From CATOSK01 sp034423195 (GTDB lineage: Bacteria; Chloroflexota; Dehalococcoidia; Lucifugimonadales; UBA3495): a stretch of DNA of 10,989 nt. Under the pieces are notes generated by a model. It ran no database searches, had not been told where the DNA came from, and saw only the letters and a program-made list of their open reading frames with translations. Below, in pieces: positions 6,542 to 10,989 of the stretch; positions within the stretch are counted from its first letter, which is position 1; every line of letters starts with the position of its first letter. The position numbers and the translations under genes are program-made. The DNA is taken from contig DAOUIZ010000013.1 in NCBI GenBank assembly GCA_034423195.1, positions 1-10,989 on the forward strand, read 5' to 3'.

Positions 6542-6870
6542 GGCGTGCCTCCCTTTTGCTGAGTCTGTTGGGTCCCCTGCTGAGCGTTGTGCCGTCCCTG
6601 CCGATGGCAGTGGCAGCGGCAGTTGGCCTGGCGCGCCTGGGCGGACTGGCGCCGGTCGTTGGCCCGTATGACCCGCCGCACCACCAGGGCGGCGATGCCC
6701 AAGCCCACCAGGTTGAGAAAGAAGGTCTCGCCGCCGTTTCCGGTCAGCAGCGGCCCGGCGATGAGCAGCCCCACCGCCACCGCGATGGAAGCCCTGGGGT
6801 GGCGCCTGATGAATCCCGCGACCCTGACGGCCACGGCCTTGACCTGGGTGAACCGTTCCTTGATGCCCAT
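6538..6870 (-). CDS. Small membrane protein with Cys/His-rich tail
   Basis: 110 residues from an ATG with AGGAGG five bases upstream. A basic amphipathic N-terminus (1-26) precedes two likely membrane helices, about 27-44 (ASIAVAVGLLIAGPLLTG) and 50-68 (FFLNLVGLGIAALVVRRVI). The soluble C-terminal tail is Gln/Arg-rich and contains NCRCHCHRQGRH (Cys84, Cys86, His87, Cys88, His89, His94), a compact cluster that could bind a metal ion. It is the first gene of the leftward block and overlaps the next gene by four bases. No family recognised. Both the small size and the two-helix hairpin are common among element-borne membrane proteins of unknown role. Confidence 0.8.
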   Translation of the reverse strand: MGIKERFTQVKAVAVRVAGFIRRHPRASIAVAVGLLIAGPLLTGNGGETFFLNLVGLGIAALVVRRVIRANDRRQSAQARQANCRCHCHRQGRHNAQQGTQQTQQKGGTP

Positions 6871-6917
6871 ACGAACCTCCTGGGTGTTGAATGTGTTGAA
6901 CCGCCTGGCGAAAGACG

Positions 6918-6958
6918 CACTCCGCCCCCGGCGTGATGGCGACGGGGAAAACGGAGTG
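6918..6958 (-). promoter_or_regulatory. Leader hairpin upstream of the first gene of the leftward block
   Basis: Long interrupted hairpin: CACTCCG / CGGAGTG (6918-6924 with 6952-6958), nested CCCCG / CGGGG (6926-6930 with 6943-6947), and a 2-bp inner stem around a TGATGG loop. It ends 47 nt before the ATG at 6870, matching the spacing of the intergenic hairpins of this block, and its plus-strand centre GATGGCGACGGGG resembles the GATGGAGACGGCCCC of copy 4. Because no gene ends upstream of it, it argues for a leader role rather than simple termination. Confidence 0.6.
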
Positions 6959-6966
6959 GGAAAGGT

Positions 6967-6996
6967 GAATGACGCAGCTCGCCCAAGGTGTCATTC
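6967..6996. promoter_or_regulatory. Dyad GAATGAC-N16-GTCATTC
   Basis: Perfect 7-bp arms (6967-6973 and 6990-6996) about 100 nt upstream of the first leftward gene. It could be an operator or an RNA stem. A second pair, GCAGCT / AGCTGC (6974-6979 with 7003-7008), crosses it and would form a pseudoknot if both were RNA. No clear -35/-10 promoter is visible nearby. Confidence 0.4.
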
Positions 6997-7033
6997 CAGG
7001 AAAGCTGCAACGTGGGAGAAGACGCGGAGCGCA

Positions 7034-7260
7034 ACGCAGTCCGGCCGGTGGCTAGAGTTGGCAGGCCACGGCGCCGATGGGAACTGCGTCGCAAAGGTAA
7101 GCGTCCGGTCAGGTATCGCTGGCCGACCGGAGCATGATGAAACTGCGGTGCCGCTACCGTGAGTTCAGCAGCTACGCCGCAGGCGTGGGAAAGCGGCCGG
7201 AGGGTTTATACGCTCCAACCGCAGTATCGAGGAACGGCGAAGCGCGGGGGCGCTCCGCTG
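7034..7260 (+). ncRNA. Candidate structured non-coding RNA (family unknown)
   Basis: Consecutive, non-conflicting stems fill this stretch. S1: ACGCAGT 7034-7040 with ACTGCGT 7083-7089, enclosing GCC(G)GTGGC 7044-7052 with GCCACGGC 7065-7072 (one bulged G). S2: TCCGGTC 7104-7110 with GACCGGA 7125-7131. S3: ACTGCGGT 7142-7149 with ACCGCAGT 7218-7225, enclosing GCCGCT 7150-7155 with AGCGGC 7192-7197, CTACGCC 7172-7178 with GGCGTGG 7182-7188, and a small GGAG/CTCC stem. S4: 7235-7245 with 7250-7260, with one G-U and one A-C. The wobble pattern (two G-U, one A-C on plus; one G-U, two A-C on minus) slightly favours the plus strand. It may be longer at either end. A group II intron remnant, large ornate RNA or other ribozyme are alternatives; no known core was found by eye. 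Confidence 0.5.
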
Positions 7261-7331
7261 ATGAGTCCGAGGATAAGGTCCTGGTCTACTGTCCTGGGTC
7301 TAGCCGACACCTCCTTGGTCAACGCTGTGGT

Positions 7332-7500
7332 TCCGCCTTGGGTTGGGTTGCCACCGTTGGTTTGGATACCGGTTGGAACGCTTCCTGCGTTTCGATGGGA
7401 TAGGGGTCCGCCTTGAGTTGGAATGCCACTGTGGGATAAGGTTGCCACCGTTGAGTTGGATACCTGGGTGAAACGCTCCGTGCGCTTCGATGGGTTTGGG
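7332..7500. repeat. Diverged tandem repeat, two copies (about 75 and 94 nt)
   Basis: Copy 1 starts at 7332 (TCCGCCTTGGGTTGG) and copy 2 at 7407 (TCCGCCTTGAGTTGG). Matching blocks follow in the same order: GTTGCCACCGTTG at 7347 and 7441, TTGGATACC at 7362 and 7456, and a stem-loop ending TTCGATGGG at 7375-7399 and 7470-7494. Copy 2 has about 19 extra bases after the first block. In both copies the 7-bp stem is kept (GGAACGC/GCGTTTC and GAAACGC/GCGCTTC, each around a 5-nt loop). Confidence 0.75.
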
Positions 7501-7913
7501 TAGACCGGCTGCGAAGGGGAAAATCAACCCTTCATGCAGCAATTCCCTCGTGGGCGCTCCGGGGAGAGAAGCCTCGATCCTCATGGAGCAGGCCCGGGCG
7601 GACAGGGATCACGCCCCCAGGTTTCTAGGCAGTGGAAACGCTGGAAAAGCCAGACAACACAGTCAGTATCCGGCCCTGAAATGCCGCTGGCAAGGGTTTC
7701 GGCGTCTGTCGGCCCGGATTGTTGACTCTCCTTTGACCGCTGTTTGCACAAAGTTTGCAAGCTGGCGATCCGCCCCGCCGACCAGTACCGAAGGACTTGC
7801 TCCGCTCTGCCAAGGGATTCAGCCGACAACCGAATTGGTTTGCCTGAGTCGGAGGCTTTCTGCCGCGTTTGGGAATGATAGACTGAATGCTCCACCAGTT
7901 TGACCTTAGCCGA

Positions 7914-7953
7914 ATTGCAGATGCAGGCAATACCGAAAACCTGCAGGAAGGGG
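7914..7953 (+). promoter_or_regulatory. Leader stems and weak ribosome-binding site of the HEPN gene
   Basis: TGCAGG 7922-7927 pairs with CCTGCA 7940-7945, directly abutting the likely Shine-Dalgarno AGGAAGGGG (7945-7953, ten bases before the ATG). A competing stem ATTGC 7914-7918 with GCAAT 7927-7931 cannot form at the same time. This could tune translation or be an operator; it may also be chance. Confidence 0.35.
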
Positions 7954-7963
7954 CCAGAGAAAT

Positions 7964-8857
7964 ATGACCACCCAACCGTTCACGCCTGCCGCGTTGGATG
8001 AGATAGCGCAGTATTTGTACTGCGACAGAGACACCAACAGAGTGCTAGACCGTAAATTTGCGGAACTCGGCATTACGGAACCACGCGTAGAACCGGACCC
8101 AAAGGAAGAAGCAAGATTTAAGGCGATGGGGATGCAACGCGGTGTCGACTACTACGTTCCGGGACCATCCAAGAGAGACAGGTTGCGCTATGCCGTGAAT
8201 TTTCAGCACAGACGCAGCGGCGACAAAGGTGTGTTGCAGTTGATCAAGGCACTCAACGAACCCGTGGTTTATGTCGGCGACTCCGATGGGTTCAGGGAGT
8301 TCTGCGCCGGCTTGAACCGCATCCTTCGCTTCCACGGTGTGGAATACCGGGACGATGGGCAATTCCATAGTGTTGATGCAACGCGCACCTTGTCTGAGGC
8401 GCAACGAAGAGCCGCCGCATTGGAAAACAAGATGGCGCCCCGCCGGATTCACCCCGAAGTGGGCAAGTACTGCAGGGCGGAGTACATGGCCGAGAACTAC
8501 TTCCACGCGGTGGTGGAAGCATACAAGGGGCTGGCAGAACGTATCCGTGAGCAAACGGGGTACACCACCGACGGCATGGCGTTGATGAAACAAGCGTTTG
8601 AACGTCCCCCAGCACAGCAAGGTGGGTACCCGGCACTGGCCTTCAATGCCCTTACAACCGTCACTGAGAGAAATGAACACGACGGTTTCCTGGATTTCCT
8701 GAACGGCTGCACCAGGTTCTTCCGCAATCCGATGTCGCACACCCCGAAGGTGAACTGGCACCGGGATGTTGATGACGCGGTCGACTGCCTGACCCTGATC
8801 TCCCTGCTGCATTTCATTCTTGACGACTGCCATCCGACCGCGCCGGCTCAGCGATAG
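7964..8857 (+). CDS. TIGR02391/Ymh-family protein with HEPN-type RxxxxH motif (putative defence RNase)
   Basis: 297 residues. The C-terminal part (about 160-292) matches the TIGR02391 (Hypoth_Ymh) family: RIHPEVGKYCRAEYMAENYF, HAVVEAYKGLAERIRE, DGMALMKQAF, PALAFNALTT, and NGCTRFFRNPMSH, ending in a helix LTLISLLHFILDDC. RNPMSH (Arg254, His259) is the RxxxxH motif of HEPN ribonucleases found in abortive-infection and toxin proteins. Residues 1-150 form a separate N-terminal region starting with a helix (ALDEIAQYLYCDRDTNRVLD) that resembles the small N-terminal domains of AbiJ-like proteins, followed by a strand/helix domain around 95-125; I cannot name it. It stands alone between a non-coding region and a convergent gene, and its less GC-biased codon use differs from both flanks, suggesting separate acquisition. 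No antitoxin gene is adjacent. Confidence 0.85.
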   Translation: MTTQPFTPAALDEIAQYLYCDRDTNRVLDRKFAELGITEPRVEPDPKEEARFKAMGMQRGVDYYVPGPSKRDRLRYAVNFQHRRSGDKGVLQLIKALNEPVVYVGDSDGFREFCAGLNRILRFHGVEYRDDGQFHSVDATRTLSEAQRRAAALENKMAPRRIHPEVGKYCRAEYMAENYFHAVVEAYKGLAERIREQTGYTTDGMALMKQAFERPPAQQGGYPALAFNALTTVTERNEHDGFLDFLNGCTRFFRNPMSHTPKVNWHRDVDDAVDCLTLISLLHFILDDCHPTAPAQR

Positions 8858-8880
8858 GCAGACTTCGCGGCGAAGGGCCT

Positions 8881-8920
8881 GGCTGGTCGCGAGTCCCCCC
8901 AGACATCGGCGCCGCCAGCC
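8881..8920. terminator. Weak candidate terminator between convergent genes
   Basis: GGCTGG 8881-8886 pairs with CCAGCC 8915-8920 in the 62-nt gap between two convergent stop codons, preceded by a small CTTCG/CGAAG hairpin (8863-8875). Neither has a clear T-run. The position, more than the sequence, suggests termination. Confidence 0.25.
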
Positions 8921-9840
8921 TAACGCCGCCACAGCCCCAGGGTGAACACGCGCCGCAACCGGCGCCGCCACACCAGCCTGGCCCGGCGCCGGCGAATGTC
9001 CGCCAGCGCCTTCTTCCGCCAGTTCAACTGGGCGCCCCGGTCCAAGCCCCGCAGCGGCTCCGTCTCCGGCGGCAGGGTCAGCCCGTGGTCCTCCAGCATG
9101 GCAATTTCCAACACCAGAATCCGCTCCCGCCGGGACACCCAGGCCAGCCCCTTGCCCCGGGCCGGATGGCCGTCCCACAGCCTGCGCCATTCCTCCACCA
9201 ACTCCCAGGCGTCGCCAAAGACCTCCTCGTCGTCGCCGGCCGGGTCCTTAGTCACCAGGTCGGGGTAGCGGCGCCGGGTTGCAGAGCCCGCGACCGATGA
9301 CCGCCGCCCCGTACTCGCCGCTCCGCCCATTCCGGTGGGCCCGCCCCGTCCCGCCTCCACCTGGGCCACCCGCCCCTCCAGTCTCCGCATCCGCCCGGCC
9401 TGCTGCTCCCCCAGGGTCTCCACCTGCCCCTGCACGGTGGTTAACCCGTCGCGCAGCTCCCCCGCCAGCGTCTCGAACCGCTCCCGGAACCCGGCGAACT
9501 CCTCCTCCAGCCGGTCCCTGGCGTCGCCGTCCTTCTCCACCAGCGCCCGCTCCAGGGCCTCCCGCACCCGCCGGGACAGGCCCTGCCTGACGCTGCTGGC
9601 CACCGTGCGGTGGTCGATGCCCAGCGCCCTGGCCGCGCCCTTGTGCCCCCGCTGCCTGACCAGCTGGTGCAGGAGCGCCGTGAGCCGCAGTTCGTAGGCG
9701 TCCTCAACGGTGGCCCTGGCCGCCTCGCCGACGGGGTCGTCGGGCGTCCCCCCACCGCCGCTGTCCCCGCTGTCCTGACCGGCCTGACCGCCGGGCTTGC
9801 CGCCGCCATCCCCGGCCCTGATGTCCTCGTTATCTACCAT
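8920..9840 (-). CDS. Helix-turn-helix and coiled-coil protein, unknown role
   Basis: 306 residues from the ATG at 9838-9840, with GGGAG nine bases upstream (an ATG at 9846 is the alternative). Residues 1-40 are Gly/Asp-rich and disordered. Residues 50-92 look like a DNA-binding helix-turn-helix: LRLTALLHQLVRQRGHKGAA then RALGIDHRTVASSVRQGLSR. Residues 93-165 are a long charged helix with heptad spacing, probably a coiled coil for oligomerisation. A Gly/Ser linker leads to a helical region (about 200-285, with DAWELVEEWRRLWDG) and a very basic C-terminus (RRRRARLVWRRRLRRVF). Architecture fits a DNA-binding protein such as a regulator or a partition/relaxosome-like accessory. It is divergent from the exported-protein gene across a gap with a perfect inverted repeat, a possible target. 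No family recognised. Confidence 0.8.
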   Translation of the reverse strand: MVDNEDIRAGDGGGKPGGQAGQDSGDSGGGGTPDDPVGEAARATVEDAYELRLTALLHQLVRQRGHKGAARALGIDHRTVASSVRQGLSRRVREALERALVEKDGDARDRLEEEFAGFRERFETLAGELRDGLTTVQGQVETLGEQQAGRMRRLEGRVAQVEAGRGGPTGMGGAASTGRRSSVAGSATRRRYPDLVTKDPAGDDEEVFGDAWELVEEWRRLWDGHPARGKGLAWVSRRERILVLEIAMLEDHGLTLPPETEPLRGLDRGAQLNWRKKALADIRRRRARLVWRRRLRRVFTLGLWRR

Positions 9841-10225
9841 GCTCATCGTCTCCCGGTGCCGAATGCACCTGTCCAATAGGGGGATTGACCAGCGGCTTCC
9901 CCGCCTGGGCAACGCATATTGCGCCTTCGCCACGGCCCCGACGCACCCCACCCCTGCAACCAGCCCTGGAATCCAGGTGTTGACTCCCGTTGAACTGGAA
10001 TCACGCTGGCACCCCCGTTTTACCTACGGATACTCCCCTCCCTACTCACCCGGTCCAAGTCCCGATTCCCGTACACGTCCATTACGCCACGCCGCCCTCC
10101 CAGAATCCCATGCCCTGCAAGGGGGGGTTAGCAGACCCCCCCTTGCAGGGCATACCGCAGGGCATAGCGGGCCGCCACACTTGCTTGTCGAACATCTGGT
10201 CTCAGACCGGCGACAGGAGGTGCAC
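9841..10225. other. Divergent intergenic region, 385 nt
   Basis: Gap between the leftward HTH gene and the rightward exported-protein gene. Apart from the 19-bp inverted repeat and its direct repeats (10110-10167) and a small odd palindrome GGTCT-C-AGACC (10198-10208) just before the Shine-Dalgarno, I see no gene. No convincing promoter could be read on either strand, though at least two are expected here. Confidence 0.6.
10110..10153. repeat. Perfect 19-bp inverted repeat with 6-nt loop
   Basis: Arms 10110-10128 and 10135-10153 are exact reverse complements (ATGCCCTGCAA plus seven G and T; the mirror on the right), loop TAGCAG. The right arm's end starts a 10-base direct repeat GCAGGGCATA at 10145-10154 and 10158-10167. 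No T-run follows on either strand, so an ordinary terminator is unlikely. A protein-binding site, origin of transfer hairpin or attenuator upstream of the next gene are possible. Confidence 0.85.
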
Positions 10226-10843
10226 ATGTTTTGGAAACTCGTCCCCAAGTCCGGCGGGGTGCGGAGGCTGGCCGTACTTGCTGCCGCGCTCTTGCTGGCG
10301 GCGCTGGCCGCCATCCCCATGAGCGGGACGGCCCTGGCCCAGTCCCCGCCCCCGGACACCGACAACCTCTCCCTGGTCAACCGCGACCGGCAGATGGTGG
10401 AGCGGAAGAAGGACGGCGAGTTCATCTCCCGCCCCGTCTTCAGCCGCCAGATCGACTTCCTCCACTACGCCCTGCGCCACCCCGACACCGGCGATTGGGT
10501 CACCAGCACCTACCGGGTCCAGGGCGGCGAGAAGCGTCTCACCGAGGGCTGGGAGTACACCTTCGAGTACCCCGTCCTGGACGATCAGCCCGAGCTCCAC
10601 CCCGAGCAGGCATTTCTCATGGTGATGTCCGTGCCCCGCCGGGGTGGCGGCGACAACCACATCTTCCACGCCCTGGTGCCGGTCCACCAACCGAAGGGTC
10701 TGTGGGACCGGGTGCTGGGCGCTCTCGACCCCGACCGCTGGGCCAGGGCGGGGGCGACCTGGGTGATCCAGGGCGTCCACGGAACCCTCTGCGGCGTGCT
10801 GGAGGGAGTGACGCAGACCGACATCTCTGAGTGCGGAGGGTAG
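10226..10843 (+). CDS. Exported hypothetical protein
   Basis: 205 residues from an ATG with AGGAGG five bases upstream; a longer in-frame extension to 9797 is rejected because it lacks a start signal and crosses the inverted repeat. Residues 1-39 are a clear signal peptide: basic start (MFWKLVPKSGGVRR), hydrophobic core (LAVLAAALLLAALAAI), and a cleavage site after GTALA. The mature part has charged strands (QIDFLHYALRHPDTGDWVTS, GWEYTFEYPVLDD) with no known enzyme motif. Near the C-terminus an amphipathic stretch (GLWDRVLGALDPDRWARAGA then TWVIQGVHGTLCGVLEG) resembles the lead-in helices of some conjugation membrane proteins, and two cysteines (CGV, ECGG) could form a disulfide. It is probably co-transcribed with the membrane protein beginning six nt later. 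Family unknown. Confidence 0.82.
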   Translation: MFWKLVPKSGGVRRLAVLAAALLLAALAAIPMSGTALAQSPPPDTDNLSLVNRDRQMVERKKDGEFISRPVFSRQIDFLHYALRHPDTGDWVTSTYRVQGGEKRLTEGWEYTFEYPVLDDQPELHPEQAFLMVMSVPRRGGGDNHIFHALVPVHQPKGLWDRVLGALDPDRWARAGATWVIQGVHGTLCGVLEGVTQTDISECGG

Positions 10844-10849
10844 ACGGGT

Positions 10850-10989
10850 ATGAGCGACATCCTCACCGGAACCCCTCCCGGACTGACCTACGACCACGAG
10901 ATCGTGCGGCTGGCCTGGCTCACCGTCTGGGCCGTCGCCTCGGGAATGCTGGTGGTGATCCTGGGCTGGATGGGGCTGAGCTTCATCGT
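10850..10989 (+). CDS. Membrane protein, partial (N-terminus only)
   Basis: Reading frame from an ATG six nt after the previous stop, with GGAGGG nine bases upstream; 46 codons are visible before the window ends. After a polar start (MSDILTGTPPGLTYDHEIVR) comes a hydrophobic helix from about residue 21 (LAWLTVWAVASGMLVVILGW) continuing to the edge. The spacing and order behind an exported protein suggest one operon. It could be the start of a multi-pass conjugation or secretion protein such as a TrbL/VirB6 type, but with one helix visible this is only a guess. Confidence 0.65.
   Translation, partial: MSDILTGTPPGLTYDHEIVRLAWLTVWAVASGMLVVILGWMGLSFI

Larger units (their letters stand above)
6871..7963. 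other. 1.1-kb region without a convincing gene
   Basis: No reading frame here combines a Shine-Dalgarno, sensible codon use and a recognisable protein. What it holds instead: a long hairpin (6918-6958), a dyad with a crossing second stem (6967-7008), a dense set of nested stems (7034-7260), a short direct repeat GTCCTGG(G)TCTA (7278-7288 and 7291-7302), a diverged tandem repeat (7332-7500), hairpins at 7513-7533 and 7823-7852, a GNRA-capped stem at 7630-7643, and TTTGCA direct repeats 11 nt apart (7743 and 7754). It could be a non-coding RNA locus, a replication control region, or the remains of a decayed element. Confidence 0.7.

Noticed and set aside
7258..7280. Hammerhead-ribozyme-like core CTGATGAGTCCGAGGA following a strong hairpin
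   Set aside because: The catalytic GAAA after stem II is absent (TAAG instead), stem II would have a 2-nt loop, and the base before the candidate stem I is G, not a valid cleavage site. Treated as chance similarity.
7430..7440. DnaA-box-like TGTGGGATAA
   Set aside because: It has one extra G relative to TGTGGATAA, and no second box or AT-rich stretch is nearby.
7206..7448. 80-codon minus-strand frame through the tandem repeat
   Set aside because: It starts at GTG without a Shine-Dalgarno, and the repeat copies fall in different frames, so the repeat is not maintained as protein.
7490..7903. 137-codon plus-strand frame and overlapping minus-strand frames
   Set aside because: No ribosome-binding site, Ser/Arg/Cys-heavy composition and no recognisable domain.
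7034..7963. Group II intron or retron
   Set aside because: No reverse transcriptase gene and no domain V-like hairpin could be found; kept only as an alternative to test for the RNA candidate.
8045..9190. 381-codon minus-strand frame across two genes
   Set aside because: It lies antisense to the HEPN gene and overlaps the HTH gene in another frame; its composition is that of a shadow frame in GC-rich DNA.
9797..10225. N-terminal extension of the exported protein
   Set aside because: It would bury the signal peptide and run through the 19-bp inverted repeat; AGGAGG before 10226 marks the real start.

Overview
The window is GC-rich bacterial DNA that reads as part of a mobile element (plasmid, integrative element or phage-plasmid) rather than a core chromosomal locus. 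It carries a DNA-processing gene set without housekeeping neighbours: a short CHC2/Toprim primase, a Rad52-family annealing protein, SSB, a PD-(D/E)XK nuclease and a RadC/JAB protein. A Chloroflexota or similar high-GC host is possible, but this is a weak guess from gene style only; no rRNA, tRNA or phylogenetic marker is present.

Layout. Positions 1-6870 hold ten leftward genes (minus strand). In transcription order they are: a small two-TM membrane protein, an unknown 153-aa protein, primase, Rad52-like protein, a DUF7007-like protein, a stand-alone TSCPD protein, the nuclease, SSB, RadC-like protein, and an unknown protein running off the left edge. Three junctions are translationally coupled by 1-4 nt overlaps. 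The other genes lie behind gaps of about 95-200 nt, and each gap holds a GC-rich hairpin roughly 32-75 nt upstream of the next start codon. At least four of these hairpins share sequence, and a further one precedes the first gene of the block.

Positions 6871-7963 (about 1.1 kb) contain no convincing gene. They hold a dyad, a dense set of nested stems (7034-7260) that looks like a structured RNA, a diverged tandem repeat (7332-7500) in which both copies keep a 7-bp stem-loop, and smaller hairpins. At 7964-8857 a rightward gene of less GC-extreme base use encodes a TIGR02391/Ymh-type protein with an RxxxxH motif typical of HEPN RNases, a plausible defence or toxin cargo.

Positions 8920-9840 encode, leftward, a helix-turn-helix plus coiled-coil protein. 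A 385-nt divergent gap follows, with a perfect 19-bp inverted repeat. Rightward genes then begin: an exported protein and the start of a membrane protein, possibly the beginning of a conjugation or secretion module (inference).

Working together, the left block could copy, anneal and repair element DNA, the HEPN gene could be host-protection cargo, and the right block may be surface or transfer functions. The least explained parts are the repeated leader hairpins and the structured non-coding segment.
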